Source: Sulfurospirillum sp. SCADC (GTDB lineage: Bacteria > Campylobacterota > Campylobacteria > Campylobacterales > Sulfurospirillaceae). From it: 64,000 nt of DNA. The translations under genes and the position numbers were made by a program. Positions 1 through 9,520 of this stretch are shown piece after piece. The notes beneath the pieces were generated by a model, which saw nothing but the letters and a program-made list of their open reading frames with translations, made no database searches and was not told the DNA's origin. Each line of letters begins with the position of its first letter. Within the stretch, counting starts at the first letter, position 1. The DNA is taken from positions 1 to 64,000 of the forward strand of contig NZ_JQGK01000004.1 in NCBI RefSeq assembly GCF_000743525.1. Reading direction: 5' to 3'.

Positions 1-45
1 TTTCGACCAGAAATAGAGGGTAACTCCCCTTGTTTATGGTCGAAA
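1..45. repeat. Inverted repeat at the window edge
   Basis: TTTCGACCA at 1-9 is repeated inverted as TGGTCGAAA at 37-45, a perfect 9-bp stem around a 27-nt loop. It could be a terminator of a gene lying left of the window or the end of an inserted element; the edge prevents a decision. Confidence 0.4.
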
Positions 46-124
46 TTATACTACAAAATTGCTTCTAAAGCCCTAAAAATAAGGGTTTTACTTGTTTTTC
101 AGGGTCGACTACTTAAATCGAGGT

Positions 125-370
125 ATGTGCAAAACGATTCAGAGCATCTTTTATGATGCCATGTTAGGCTATTCAAAAACATTTGGCTTGGAGCAAAGAT
201 TGCATGACGATGTTTTTCCATCCGTTGTCCATAAACAGATAAAGTCAGATAATATCAATGCTGTAAACAATGCATACCAACATTTACAAATAATTAATGA
301 TACGGATATACCTGATCCAATAAAAGATATTATTCGAAAATATATCGAATCGTGTGACGATAATGAGTAA
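125..370 (+). CDS. Small hypothetical protein
   Basis: An open frame of 81 codons from the first ATG, ending CDDNE. A TTG at 92 would extend it to 92 residues, but no good ribosome site precedes either start; a GAGG lies only 2 nt before the ATG. I do not recognise a domain. The protein is acidic, with a predicted helical C-terminal part. It lies in AT-rich DNA next to an integrase fragment, so it may be a remnant of a mobile island or the tail of a larger broken gene. Whether it is a real gene is uncertain. Confidence 0.35.
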   Translation: MCKTIQSIFYDAMLGYSKTFGLEQRLHDDVFPSVVHKQIKSDNINAVNNAYQHLQIINDTDIPDPIKDIIRKYIESCDDNE

Positions 371-867
371 AATTAATTTTTAGGATTTTATCAGAAAGAG
401 CTGATATAAAAGTCCAATAGTCATAATGGAATTCTTTTCAAGTTTCTTGTTGCCTTTATTATTGCGTAGTAAGAGTTTTGAATATATATGATTTGATAAA
501 AGCTCTTACTTCCTCTACCTACTATTTCAAAATCTGTAGCATATTCAAGAGAATTCATGTTAAAATAAAATAATTATAACGTACTTGCTAATTTTTATGA
601 TTTTAATTGAGAAAAGTTTTTAATGTACTTTTTAATGTACCTTATTTTTAAAATATGTATTTAAGTGCCAATAAATAGATATGTTAGAGACCAGCATTCG
701 AGCCACTCTTTCTTAACAAGTAAAATCCCATAAAATAGGCTTTATTAAAGCAATACAGAATTAATGTTCTGTGCTTTGTTACTAATTTGTTCATAAAATT
801 AGACAAAATATTCTATCAATAGCCATTATAATTTTTAATAATATTTTTGTAATCAAGAGGATATATA
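371..867. other. AT-rich gap without a recognisable gene
   Basis: About 500 bases, clearly richer in A/T than the rest of the window, with no convincing coding frame. It holds one terminator-like nested hairpin: AAAGC (747-751) and ACAGAA (755-760) pair with TTCTGT (767-772) and GCTTT (773-777). A stretch near 686-715 faintly resembles the T-arm end of a tRNA, as would be left by integrase-mediated insertion, but it cannot be folded into a tRNA. The gap precedes an integrase fragment and is probably mobile-element debris. Confidence 0.5.
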
Positions 868-1299
868 ATGTCTTATGTTTACAAAAATGGGAATAAATAT
901 CTCTACAAAAAAAGAATCCCCAATTCAAAGCACTTTTATTCCTTTACTTTATCAACAAATAAGAAAAAATCTGAAAAAATAGCACATTATTTTAATTTAC
1001 TCAGTAGGAATTTTTTTATACTTTTAAGGGATCTAAAAATGGAAAAATGGGATTACGATGAAGTGATTAGGGTTTTAGATAATTACAAAGAAAAAGCATT
1101 AATTGAATATTCTAATTTAGAAAAAACTCGTCATATCTCACTTTCTAAACTGTTTCTTATAACCAAAGAAATTTTTGGTAAGAAAGAGTTTCTTTCCGGA
1201 GCACAACCCGAAGTTATAGATAAAGCTTTAGAAGCTTACGAATGGTTAGCTCTGTCATATGCAGATGATAAAAAGCCTATTATTGTCAGACGAGTTTAG
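868..1299 (+). pseudogene. Phage-type integrase, N-terminal fragment
   Basis: The 143-residue product begins with a Tyr/Lys/Arg-rich segment (YKNGNKYLYKKRIP near residues 5-18) followed by a beta-like stretch and helices. This is the pattern of the arm-type DNA-binding N-terminal region of tyrosine recombinases. The core-binding and catalytic domains carrying the Arg-His-Arg-Tyr residues are absent: a full integrase has about 350-400 residues. The frame stops exactly where a dehydrogenase fragment begins, so the gene looks truncated by a rearrangement. A/T content is high, as in the DNA upstream. The family call rests on motif similarity only. Confidence 0.5.
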
Positions 1300-1312
1300 C
1301 ACTTCGTCTGAC
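1285..1312. repeat. Hairpin at the integrase/dehydrogenase junction
   Basis: GTCAGACGA (1285-1293) and TCGTCTGAC (1304-1312) form a perfect 9-bp stem with a 10-nt loop that contains the integrase stop codon. It sits exactly at the junction between two unrelated gene fragments, so it may be a recombination scar or an improvised terminator. Confidence 0.5.
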
Positions 1313-1757
1313 ACATGGTAAAGGAAGTACGCTTCCATGGAGTATTTGCAACATTTGTGGGCTGGATGTCGATACGTTTTGTGAGCTCAATGGCTTGCCT
1401 CTGCTCGATCGTGCGCAGATTTACCAAGATGTCATCAACGCTGGATTTGAGATATTTTACAAAAAAGGCAATACCAATCACAGTACTGCCGCAAGTGTTT
1501 TTCGCATCATTCGCGCCATCGCCAACGACGAACACTCCGTACTTCCTCTGGGTGTTTACTTAGAAGGTGAGTACGGACTAAGCGATGTAGTGCTCAATGT
1601 TCCCGTTGTCGTGACGCGAAAAGGTGCAACGAAAATCCTCAATTACAAACTGCTTCCCGAAGAGCTTGAAGCCTTACATGTAAGCGCGAAAACGATGCAA
1701 AAGATGGCGCAAGAGGTGCTTACAAATTCATTGCTTTTAGTTGCGCCTCGCTCATAG
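1300..1757 (+). pseudogene. L-lactate/malate dehydrogenase, C-terminal fragment
   Basis: The frame that ends at the TAG at 1755-1757 reads as the C-terminal half of the lactate/malate dehydrogenase family. It contains THGKGS with the catalytic histidine at its start, then the helix with NAGFEIFYKKG, then SVLPLGVYLEGEYG and a VPVVVTRKGATKI strand, and ends with the family's final helix. About 150 codons remain of the roughly 310 expected. The NAD-binding N-terminal half is missing and no start codon with a ribosome site precedes the homologous part. The fragment directly follows an integrase fragment, suggesting that an insertion or deletion removed the 5' half. It overlaps the convergent YwqK-like gene by 38 bp. 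Confidence 0.65.
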
Positions 1758-2283
1758 GTGTTTTAGTGCCTTTTTCATCGTATTGGAAGCCGCTAACGGG
1801 GCTGCTGTGTTTAAATTCGATTTCATTGGTCAGCTTTCCAGATTCGTAGTAAAGCTTGGAGATGCCCTCCGCTTTGTTCTCATGAAACGGTGTTTCACTT
1901 TGCAGCTTGCCTGATGGATAGTAAATCTTTGCGATGCCCTCAGCCTTGTCGTTGATAAAAGGCGTTTTACTTTGCACTGTGCCAGATTTGAAATAGCTTT
2001 TTCTTAAGCCCTCCACGACATCATTTTTAAACGGTGTTTCGCCTTGCAACTCGCCTGATTCGTAATAGGTTTTGCCTACTCCTTCGCGTTTGCCCTCTTT
2101 AAAGGGCGTTTCACCGCGTAATTTGCCTGAGTCATAGTAAAATTTTCCTGTGCCATTGGCGAGCGCGTGGGTTTTGACCTCGATTAAAACGCCATCGTGT
2201 CTCTCTTCCAAATCGCCGTATTCGTAAATCTTTTCAGCACCATAAAGCGTTACGCTCAAAAGCACCATTAGTAACCATTTCAT
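1720..2283 (-). CDS. YwqK-type repeat protein with signal peptide
   Basis: A 187-residue exported protein starting at the ATG with GAAGGAAC a few bases upstream; a longer in-frame start at 2313 lacks a ribosome site. After a hydrophobic signal peptide ending near TLYGA come about five repeats of roughly 23 residues built on the pattern YY-x-SGKLQ-x-ETPF-x-x-x-KAEG. This is the MORN-like repeat found in the YwqK family, often annotated as toxin-antitoxin YwqK antitoxin although a toxin partner is usually not shown. None is evident here. A periplasmic or cell-surface role is likely; the exact function is unknown. Its 3' end runs antisense into the broken dehydrogenase. Confidence 0.7.
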   Translation of the reverse strand: MKWLLMVLLSVTLYGAEKIYEYGDLEERHDGVLIEVKTHALANGTGKFYYDSGKLRGETPFKEGKREGVGKTYYESGELQGETPFKNDVVEGLRKSYFKSGTVQSKTPFINDKAEGIAKIYYPSGKLQSETPFHENKAEGISKLYYESGKLTNEIEFKHSSPVSGFQYDEKGTKTPMSEAQLKAMNL

Positions 2284-2328
2284 TGTTGGGTTCCTTCTCA
2301 ATTTTTCGCGCATAGTAGCATATTAGAT

Positions 2329-4689
2329 TTAACAGCGCCACTTCCATTCGAGAATTTCTGGCAAATCCTGCCCATACGTTTCGATGTAAGCTTTATGCTC
2401 GCGGAGTTTTTCGCGCATTTTTGCTTTGATCTCTTCGGCGTAAGGCTGCATATTAGGCACGCGATCCATCACGTCCATGACCAGATGAAACCGATCCATA
2501 TCGTTTAAAACGACCATATCAAAGGGCGTTGTAGTCGTTCCCTCTTCTTTGTACCCTCTTACATGTAAATGCTCATGATTGGCTCTTCGGTACGCCAAAC
2601 GGTGAATCAACCACGGATACCCATGGTACGCAAAAATCACAGGCGTCTCTTTGGGAAAGAGGGCGTTAAACGCTTCATGGTTAAGCCCGTGCGGATGCTC
2701 TTCGCTGGGTTGCAAGCACATCAAGTCCACGACATTGATAAAGCGAATGCTAAGATCGGGCACAAGGGTGCGTAAAATGCTCACTGCCGCTAGGCTCTCT
2801 AACGTTGGCACATCGCCACAGCATGCCATCACCACATCGGGCTCGCTTTTTTCATCACTGCTTGCCCACTGCCAAATCCCCATCCCTTTTTCACAGTGTG
2901 CAATGGCGTCTTCCATGCTAAGCCATTGCAATTCAGGCTGTTTGCCTGCAACGATGACATTGATGGCATCACGACTTTTAAGACAATGCTTCCCCACCCA
3001 CAAAAGCGTGTTAGCATCGGGTGGAAAATAGACATTGACGATGTGCGCTTTTTTGTTCACGACGACATCGATAAACCCTGGGTCTTGGTGTGAAAAACCG
3101 TTGTGATCTTGACGCCAAACGTGCGAAGTCAGAAGATAATTGAGTGAAGCAATAGGTTTACGCCATGGGATTTCACGGCTCGTGACCTTAAGCCATTTGG
3201 CATGTTGGTTGAACATCGAGTCGATGATGTGGATAAACGCTTCATAACACGAGAAAAAGCCGTGCCTTCCTGTGAGCAGATACCCTTCAAGCCAGCCTTG
3301 GCAGGTGTGTTCGGAGAGGATTTCCATAACGCGACCGTCTTGGGAAAGGTGGTCATCACTTCCATCATGTTCTGCCATCCAAACACGATTGGTCACTTCA
3401 AAAAGGGCTCCTAAGCGGTTGGACGCCGTTTCATCAGGGCCGAAGACGCGAAACGTGTGCATGTTTTGGCGCATCACATCGCGAAGAAATGTACCTAAAA
3501 CACGTGTGGATTCAGCGATAGATTGCCCATGAGATTGAACGTCCACCGCATAGGTTTTAAAATCAGGCAGATGCAAAGGCTCTAAAAGTGCTCCGCCATT
3601 GGCGTGAGGGTTTGCTCCCATACGTTTTTTGCCTTTGGGTGCAAGAGATGCCAGTTTTGGGATAAGTGTGCCATTGGCATCAAAAAGCTCTTCGGGCTTG
3701 TAACTTTTCATCCAGTTTTCAAGAATACTAATGTGCTCAGGCTTTGTATCTAACTCGGAGAGTGGGACTTGGTGCGAACGCCATGAGCCTTCGGTTTTAA
3801 GTCCATCGACCTCTTTAGGGCCACTCCACCCTTTGGGACTGCGCAGAATGATCATCGGCCAGCGAGGGCGCATTGTGTTTGCATTGACTCTGGCTTCATG
3901 CCAAATCGTTTTGATTTTAGTGACAATAATATCTAAGGTCTCTGCCATTTTTTGGTGCATGTATTCAGGTTCATCGCCTTCAACAAAGTAGAGCTCATAG
4001 CCATAGCCGATGAAAAGGTTTTCAAGCTCATCGTGCGAGATGCGCGCTAGGACGGTTGGATTGGCGATCTTATACCCATTGAGGTGGAGAATGGGAAGCA
4101 CAGCACCATCGCGTTTGGGGTCTAAAAATTTGTTGGAGTGCCACGCGGTCGCCAAGGGCCCTGTTTCGGCTTCACCATCGCCTACCACGCAACATGCGAT
4201 GAGCTCTGGATTGTCAAAGACCGCTCCATAAGCGTGTGAGAGCGCGTAACCCAGTTCGCCTCCTTCGTGGATGGAACCGGGCGTTTGGGGTGCTACGTGA
4301 CTGGGAATGCCGCCAGGAAACGAGAACTGTTTAAAGAGTTTTTGCATGCCAGCTTCATTTTGGGAGATGTCGGGATAGACTTCGCTGTAGGTTCCTTCCA
4401 AATAGGTGTTGGCAACCACCGCAGGGCCTCCATGCCCAGGCCCTGCGATGAAAAGCATGTTGAGGTTATCTTTAAGGATCATCCGATTCATGTGCGCGTA
4501 GATAAAATTCAGCCCCGGCGTCGTGCCCCAATGCCCCAAAAGGCGAGGTTTGATATGCTCTAAAGTGAGAGGTTTTGTGAGCAAGGGATTTTCAAGTAGG
4601 TAAATTTGCCCCACAGAAAGGTAGTTCGCCGCACGCCAATACGCGTTAATGTGCTCTAATTCAGATGAGGAAAGTGGGTGATGTTTCAT
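2329..4689 (-). CDS. xfp: Xylulose-5-phosphate/fructose-6-phosphate phosphoketolase
   Basis: A full-length 786-residue thiamine-diphosphate enzyme that splits xylulose 5-phosphate or fructose 6-phosphate with phosphate, giving acetyl phosphate and glyceraldehyde 3-phosphate or erythrose 4-phosphate. Family signatures are clear: [11 protein letters not shown] near the N-terminus, GPGHGGPA, the cofactor loop [19 protein letters not shown], and HQDPGFIDV with [10 protein letters not shown] in the central domain. The start ATG is preceded by AAGGAG. It stands alone, divergent from the phosphonate operon across a 160-bp spacer that carries TTTACATGTAAA at 4755. Phosphoketolase is not a usual part of campylobacterotal central metabolism, so lateral gain is possible. 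Acetyl phosphate would feed acetate formation. Confidence 0.93.
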   Translation of the reverse strand: MKHHPLSSSELEHINAYWRAANYLSVGQIYLLENPLLTKPLTLEHIKPRLLGHWGTTPGLNFIYAHMNRMILKDNLNMLFIAGPGHGGPAVVANTYLEGTYSEVYPDISQNEAGMQKLFKQFSFPGGIPSHVAPQTPGSIHEGGELGYALSHAYGAVFDNPELIACCVVGDGEAETGPLATAWHSNKFLDPKRDGAVLPILHLNGYKIANPTVLARISHDELENLFIGYGYELYFVEGDEPEYMHQKMAETLDIIVTKIKTIWHEARVNANTMRPRWPMIILRSPKGWSGPKEVDGLKTEGSWRSHQVPLSELDTKPEHISILENWMKSYKPEELFDANGTLIPKLASLAPKGKKRMGANPHANGGALLEPLHLPDFKTYAVDVQSHGQSIAESTRVLGTFLRDVMRQNMHTFRVFGPDETASNRLGALFEVTNRVWMAEHDGSDDHLSQDGRVMEILSEHTCQGWLEGYLLTGRHGFFSCYEAFIHIIDSMFNQHAKWLKVTSREIPWRKPIASLNYLLTSHVWRQDHNGFSHQDPGFIDVVVNKKAHIVNVYFPPDANTLLWVGKHCLKSRDAINVIVAGKQPELQWLSMEDAIAHCEKGMGIWQWASSDEKSEPDVVMACCGDVPTLESLAAVSILRTLVPDLSIRFINVVDLMCLQPSEEHPHGLNHEAFNALFPKETPVIFAYHGYPWLIHRLAYRRANHEHLHVRGYKEEGTTTTPFDMVVLNDMDRFHLVMDVMDRVPNMQPYAEEIKAKMREKLREHKAYIETYGQDLPEILEWKWRC

Positions 4690-4850
4690 AAAACTCCTTT
4701 AGAATGAGTCTTGACTATGCTACTTCAATTTTACTTAAAAATCATGCGTTTGGCTTTACATGTAAAAAGTTAAAAGGGTGTATAGGTGGTCATTGTAATT
4801 TTCTTGATACCCTTTAGATGTAGGATTTTGCAAACATTTCAGGAGTCAAA

Positions 4851-5675
4851 ATGCTAAAAGGTGTTCAAGGCGTTATCTGCGACTGGGCAGGAACAATGGT
4901 TGATTTTGGTTCACTCTCTCCCGTAGCTGCCTTTAAAGAGGCGTTTGAGCGTTACGGCTTTGAAGTCAGTTTTGAAGAGATACGCACGTTTATGGGTATG
5001 TTGAAATTTGAACATACGAAAGCGATTTTAGCGTTGGCGAAAGAGCGATTTTTGAAACAATTCGGACGTTACCCAACAGAAGAAGATGCAAGAGCGATTT
5101 ACCACTCTTTTGAGCCAGCTTTATTTGATTCTTTAGCGCATTACTCCAAACCCATTCGAGGAGCCGTTCAGTTTGCTGAGGTTTTAAAGCAACGGGGTAT
5201 TCAATTAGGCTCAACAACAGGATACACCTGTTCTATGATGGAAGTCGTCACCCATGAAGCTGCCAAAGAGGGGTATCGCCCCGATTGTTATGTTTCCCCA
5301 TCAGCCTATCTTCCAGGACGTCCACACCCTTTTATGATCTATAAAAATGCGATTGAACTTGAGATCTATCCGCTTTCATCCATCATCAAAATCGGAGATA
5401 CGATCAGCGATATTCATGAAGGTCTCAATGCAGGATGCTGGAGCATTGGCGTTGCCATGAGTGGCAATGAACTTGGGCTTTCGTATGAAGAGATGGAAGC
5501 ACTTCCTAAAGAGCTTTTAAGCGAGAAATGCGCATTGGCACGTAAGCGATTGTACGATGCAGGGGCGCATTATGTGATTGATGGTATTTGGGAAGCTTTA
5601 CCTCTTTTAGAAATCATCAATGAAAAAATCATCCAAGGAGAAAAACCATGTCTGATCGGTTTTGCGCGGGTATAA
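4851..5675 (+). CDS. phnX: Phosphonoacetaldehyde hydrolase PhnX
   Basis: A haloacid-dehalogenase superfamily enzyme (274 residues, normal length) that hydrolyses phosphonoacetaldehyde to acetaldehyde and phosphate. The nucleophile is Asp11 in CDWAGTMVD, the PhnX version of the HAD motif. Further signatures are GSTTGYT, the [16 protein letters not shown] block and [14 protein letters not shown] binding magnesium. It uses a lysine Schiff base in the family. AGGAG precedes the ATG. It is the first gene of a six-gene operon; its last 28 bases overlap phnW in another frame, which would couple translation of the two enzymes acting in sequence. Confidence 0.95.
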   Translation: MLKGVQGVICDWAGTMVDFGSLSPVAAFKEAFERYGFEVSFEEIRTFMGMLKFEHTKAILALAKERFLKQFGRYPTEEDARAIYHSFEPALFDSLAHYSKPIRGAVQFAEVLKQRGIQLGSTTGYTCSMMEVVTHEAAKEGYRPDCYVSPSAYLPGRPHPFMIYKNAIELEIYPLSSIIKIGDTISDIHEGLNAGCWSIGVAMSGNELGLSYEEMEALPKELLSEKCALARKRLYDAGAHYVIDGIWEALPLLEIINEKIIQGEKPCLIGFARV

Positions 5676-6784
5676 ACCCAGAGTTGATTCCTCAAAATCC
5701 CTATCTTTTATTGACACCCGGTCCTTTGAGTACAAGCCGAGGTGTGCGTGCTTCTATGCTGCAAGATTGGTGTACATGGGATAGAGATTACAATGACATT
5801 GTTCAGAATATTCGCACAACATTGGTGAGCTTTGCTTCAAAAAGTGATGCGTATACCGCCATTTTGATGCAAGGAAGTGGAACGTTTAGCGTTGAAGCGG
5901 CTCTTGGAACACTTATGCCACGCGATGGAAGTACGCTGTTGGTTCTAGCCAATGGTTCGTATGGTGAGCGTATGGAAAGCATAGCTACGTATGCAGGTAT
6001 TCCTGTGGTGAAACACACAGCACTGGAGATGCAGACCTTTTGTCTTGAAACGCTCGAAGAGACTCTAAAAACAGACCTTTCGATTACCAGTGTCGCTGTG
6101 GTGCATTGTGAGACAACGACAGGTATTTTAAACCCTATTGAGAAGATTGGTCGTATCGTTAAACAGTACCATAAACATTTTATTGTTGATGCTATGAGTA
6201 GTTTTGGCGGCATTCCCATTGATATGGATGCCTTGGACATTGATGTCTTGATTTCAAGTGCTAATAAATGTATTCAAGGCGTTCCAGGCTTTGGTTTTAT
6301 GCTCTTTAAAAAAGAGCTTTTGAAACAGTGCAAAGGCAATGCAAGGTCTTTAAGCTTAGATGCGTATGATCAATGGGATGTTATGGAAAAAGGCGAGGGC
6401 AAATGGCGCTTTACCTCACCGACGCATGTGGTGCGTGCGTTTGATGAAGCGTTACACGAGCTTGAGTTGGAAGGTGGTATTGAAAAACGCCATGCTCGTT
6501 ACAGTGCCAATCAACTGCTTTTGGTTGAAGGTATGGAGGCATTAGGGTTTACCTGTGTGGTTGATAAATCCCTTCAAAGCCCGATTATCACCAGTTTTTA
6601 CTCTCCAAAAGAGGATGCTTATGATTTTAAAACATTTTATGACAGACTGAAAGAGAGTGGTTTTGTGATTTACCCCGGTAAAGTGTCGAACTGTGATAGT
6701 TTTCGCATCGGAACCATTGGGGATGTTTACCCTGAAGATATAACACGCTTGCTTCACGCCATTAAAAAGGCGATTTTTTGGTAA
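5648..6784 (+). CDS. phnW: 2-Aminoethylphosphonate:pyruvate aminotransferase PhnW
   Basis: A 378-residue fold-type I PLP enzyme that converts 2-aminoethylphosphonate and pyruvate to phosphonoacetaldehyde and alanine, supplying the substrate of Phn[11 protein letters not shown] near residue 22, the glycine-rich MQGSGTF loop, [11 protein letters not shown] and the [15 protein letters not shown] block containing the PLP lysine are as expected for PhnW. The start was chosen because AAGGAGAAAAACC directly precedes this ATG inside phnX. The stop codon overlaps the next gene's ATG as TAATG. Together with phnX and the downstream transporter it forms a complete catabolic route for the commonest natural phosphonate. 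Confidence 0.95.
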   Translation: MSDRFCAGINPELIPQNPYLLLTPGPLSTSRGVRASMLQDWCTWDRDYNDIVQNIRTTLVSFASKSDAYTAILMQGSGTFSVEAALGTLMPRDGSTLLVLANGSYGERMESIATYAGIPVVKHTALEMQTFCLETLEETLKTDLSITSVAVVHCETTTGILNPIEKIGRIVKQYHKHFIVDAMSSFGGIPIDMDALDIDVLISSANKCIQGVPGFGFMLFKKELLKQCKGNARSLSLDAYDQWDVMEKGEGKWRFTSPTHVVRAFDEALHELELEGGIEKRHARYSANQLLLVEGMEALGFTCVVDKSLQSPIITSFYSPKEDAYDFKTFYDRLKESGFVIYPGKVSNCDSFRIGTIGDVYPEDITRLLHAIKKAIFW

Positions 6785-7308
6785 TGCCCTACGCCTTAGA
6801 GAGTGGCTTTGCGCTGGTTTTTATGGCGTATCTGTTTCAGTTGTACAAAACATTTAAGACCAAACGAGGGGATGGCATAGCGCTCAATGGCTATTTAGTC
6901 ACGTTCATTACGCTATCAGGTTACATCGTTTGGAGTAAGGGCACTATCGGTACGGTTAAGATTGCAGAGCTTTTTGTGCATACGCTCACCTTTGCCTACA
7001 TTTTTAGTAAAAGCAAACGAGTAGCTTTTTCAAAAAAAGATACGGGCATTTTTATCGTAGCACTGATTGGCTCTTTGAATCTTATCGGCGGTATCGCCCA
7101 AGCGTACAAAAGTTTTCAAAATATTGCACCGCACGATGTCAGTTTTATGCACTATCTGCTCATTTTTATTGCAAACCTCCTCTTTTTACATGTAGCCTTT
7201 GTGGAACACGATCGTCTGGCTATTTTTGCAGGGCTTATCATTACAAACCTCGTTTACATGTACATTCTTTTCAAAACAGCCCAGAGTATTGCAAAGCGGT
7301 TACCGTAA
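6784..7308 (+). CDS. PQ-loop/SemiSWEET-like integral membrane protein
   Basis: A 174-residue protein with about six hydrophobic segments. The first segment followed by QLYKTFKTKRGDGIALNGYL, and a second weaker copy (IAQAYKSFQNIAPHDVSFMHYL), look like the paired three-helix bundles with a PQ-loop-type turn of SWEET and PQ-loop transporters. The start is the ATG that shares bases with the phnW stop (TAATG), implying translational coupling. Such a protein is not a standard part of phosphonate operons. It may export or import a pathway product such as alanine or acetaldehyde-derived metabolites, or help uptake, but that is only suggested by position. Two TTACATGTA-like sequences lie near its 3' end. 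Confidence 0.55.
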   Translation: MPYALESGFALVFMAYLFQLYKTFKTKRGDGIALNGYLVTFITLSGYIVWSKGTIGTVKIAELFVHTLTFAYIFSKSKRVAFSKKDTGIFIVALIGSLNLIGGIAQAYKSFQNIAPHDVSFMHYLLIFIANLLFLHVAFVEHDRLAIFAGLIITNLVYMYILFKTAQSIAKRLP

Positions 7309-7365
7309 CCAAATTGTGGCTATCTATCGATAGGATTTTAACAAATCTTGTACGAAGGAGAGCGT

Positions 7366-8382
7366 ATGTTTCAAAGAGGATTGTGTGTGATGGCAGGTGT
7401 GATGCTTGCGGGAAGTACTTTAATGGCAAAAGAGAGTTTGACGGTTTATACGGCGCTAGAGTCTGATCAAGTAAAGCCTTATTTAGAATCTTTTCAAAAA
7501 GTACAACCGGATATTGACGTTAAAATTGTACGTGATTCGACAGGCATTATTACCGCAAAATTATTAGCTGAAAAAGCCAATCCCCAAGTCGATGTTGTGT
7601 GGGGAACCGCCGCTACTAGCCTCGTTCTTTTGGAACAAAATGGGATGCTTCAACCTTACGCCCCCGCTTCTTTGGATAAAATCGACGCAAAATACCGCGA
7701 TAGTAAAAACCCTCCTATGTGGGTTGGAAATGATGTTTGGGGTAGTGCGATCTGTTTTAACGAAGTGGAAGCTAAAAAGCAAAACCTCCCTTTACCCACC
7801 AGTTGGGAAGACCTTACAAAGCCTATTTATAAGGGCAAAATCGTTATGCCAAATCCTGCTAGTTCAGGGACAGGATTTTTAGATGTAACGGCGTGGCTTA
7901 AAATCTTTGGAGAGAAAAAAGGGTGGGATTACATGGATAAACTCCATGAGAACATCGGTCAATACACTCACTCAGGCTCCAAACCCTGCAAAATGGCAGC
8001 TGCGGGTGAATTTCCTATCGGGATCAGTTTTGAGTACCGTGCGGCAAAGTCTAAAAAAGAGGGTGCTCCTATTGCGATTGTCTATCCTAAAGAGGGGTTA
8101 GGTTGGGATTTGGAAGCGACGGCGATTGTGAAGGGAACCAAAAACCTAGAGGCTGCTCAAAAATTTGTCAACTGGGCAACGGGGGAAGAGGCAAACAAAT
8201 TGTATGCTGAAAACTTTGCGGTGGTTGCCTACAAAGGGCTTTCTAAAAAAATCGAAAACATTCCTGAAAACTACGCTTCGATGCTGATTGAAAACGATTT
8301 TGGATGGTCGGCTAAAAACAGAGAAGCCATTTTACAAGAGTGGTCAAAACGCTACGAATCAAAATCTGAACCAAAAAAATAA
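7366..8382 (+). CDS. 2-Aminoethylphosphonate ABC transporter, substrate-binding protein
   Basis: A periplasmic binding protein of the iron/polyamine-type cluster, 338 residues. The N-terminus has a signal peptide ending near LMAKES, followed by LTVYTALESDQVKPYLESF, which opens the first lobe, then VDVVWGTAATS and PMWVGNDVWGSAICFN, typical of the AepX/PhnS2 group. The ATG was chosen because GAAGGAG precedes it by a few bases; an upstream TTG does not have a site. The gene lies directly after phnX, phnW and the PQ-loop gene and before its ATPase and permease, so a role in capturing 2-aminoethylphosphonate is well supported by context, though ferric iron binding is the general alternative for this fold. 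Confidence 0.85.
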   Translation: MFQRGLCVMAGVMLAGSTLMAKESLTVYTALESDQVKPYLESFQKVQPDIDVKIVRDSTGIITAKLLAEKANPQVDVVWGTAATSLVLLEQNGMLQPYAPASLDKIDAKYRDSKNPPMWVGNDVWGSAICFNEVEAKKQNLPLPTSWEDLTKPIYKGKIVMPNPASSGTGFLDVTAWLKIFGEKKGWDYMDKLHENIGQYTHSGSKPCKMAAAGEFPIGISFEYRAAKSKKEGAPIAIVYPKEGLGWDLEATAIVKGTKNLEAAQKFVNWATGEEANKLYAENFAVVAYKGLSKKIENIPENYASMLIENDFGWSAKNREAILQEWSKRYESKSEPKK

Positions 8383-8428
8383 GATGCAAAAAGGGGAGAT
8401 AGATCCCCTCTTTCGATAAGGGAACAAC

Positions 8429-9520
8429 GTGTTTGAAAGTGCTATTACTATTTCCAATGTGACCAAGCGTTTTGATGATTTTGTTGCACTGAATGAAATC
8501 AATCTTACGATTGATAAAGGGGAGCTTGTCTGTTTTTTAGGACCATCGGGATGCGGTAAGACAACACTACTGCGTATCATTGCAGGTCTTGAAACGTGTG
8601 ATGAGGGTGAAATCATTCAAAATGGAAAGAGCATTACACATCTTCCTCCGCACAAACGCGATTATGGCATTGTCTTTCAAAGCTACGCTCTTTTTCCTAA
8701 CCTTACAGTAGCCAAAAATATCGGTTACGGACTCAAAAAGAGAGATGTCGAAAAAAAAGAGGCTAAAAAACGGGTGAAAGAGCTCTTAGCGCTCGTGGGG
8801 CTGAGTGGGAGTGAAGATAAGTACCCAAGTGAACTCAGTGGTGGGCAACAGCAACGGGTTGCGTTTGCAAGAGCCATCGCTACCAATCCCTCTCTCTTGT
8901 TGCTCGATGAACCCCTCTCCGCACTGGATGCACGGGTGAGAGAACATCTGCGTCAAGAGATACGTGAACTTCAAAAAAACCTTGGCATTACGACGATTAT
9001 GGTCACGCATGACCAAGAAGAGGCTCTGAGTATTGCCGATAAAATTGTGGTTATGAATCATGGGATTATTGAGCAAATCGGCACGCCTTTGGAGATTTAC
9101 CATCATCCTAAAAGCCTTTTTGTGGCAGATTTTGTAGGGAAAATCAATCTTCTAGATGCTATCTACAAGGGAAATGGTTTTTTTGGGGTAGGGCAACTTC
9201 GCTTTAAAGTGGATGTTGTATCCCAGACCGATATTGTTGTAGGTGAAAAGATGAAGCTTTTAGTCAGACCTGAAGATATTAAGCCGTATCAAGAGAGTTA
9301 TGAAGAGGTCAATATCATTGAAGGCGATGTGCTCAAGGTTACATTTTTAGGGAGCTTTTGCAGGATTTTAATGAGCATCAAGGGGCTTTTAGAAGAGCAG
9401 TTACTGTTTGATATTCCTCATAAAATGATCAAACAGTTTGCCATCAAAGAGGGAAATGCGCTTCAGTTGGGCATTTTCCCAAGTGATATTTGCTACTTTA
9501 AAGATACACACAATGCCTAG
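8429..9520 (+). CDS. 2-Aminoethylphosphonate ABC transporter, ATP-binding protein
   Basis: A 363-residue ATPase of the PotA/FbpC type that energises uptake. Walker A is GPSGCGKTT near residues 38-46, the signature is LSGGQQQR, Walker B is LLLLDEP followed by the D-loop SALDA, and the switch histidine is in VTHDQEEAL. A C-terminal TOBE-like domain follows (LLVRPEDIKPY). Translation probably starts at a GTG preceded by AAGGGAAC. The end overlaps the permease start by 8 nt. Its place in the phosphonate operon indicates the AepV/PhnT2 group. Confidence 0.87.
   Translation: MFESAITISNVTKRFDDFVALNEINLTIDKGELVCFLGPSGCGKTTLLRIIAGLETCDEGEIIQNGKSITHLPPHKRDYGIVFQSYALFPNLTVAKNIGYGLKKRDVEKKEAKKRVKELLALVGLSGSEDKYPSELSGGQQQRVAFARAIATNPSLLLLDEPLSALDARVREHLRQEIRELQKNLGITTIMVTHDQEEALSIADKIVVMNHGIIEQIGTPLEIYHHPKSLFVADFVGKINLLDAIYKGNGFFGVGQLRFKVDVVSQTDIVVGEKMKLLVRPEDIKPYQESYEEVNIIEGDVLKVTFLGSFCRILMSIKGLLEEQLLFDIPHKMIKQFAIKEGNALQLGIFPSDICYFKDTHNA

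Noticed and set aside
92-124. TTG start extending the first small ORF to 92 residues
   Set aside because: No ribosome site in front of the TTG; the first ATG at 125 is the safer choice, and even that is weak.
686-715. Possible tRNA 3' end or integrase attachment site (TTCGAG within a short T-arm-like word)
   Set aside because: No acceptor or anticodon arm can be formed around it and no second copy of the word was found in the window.
7348-7365. TTG start for the phosphonate-binding protein
   Set aside because: The AAGGAG ribosome site lies between it and the ATG at 7366, so the ATG is the start and also gives a normal signal peptide.
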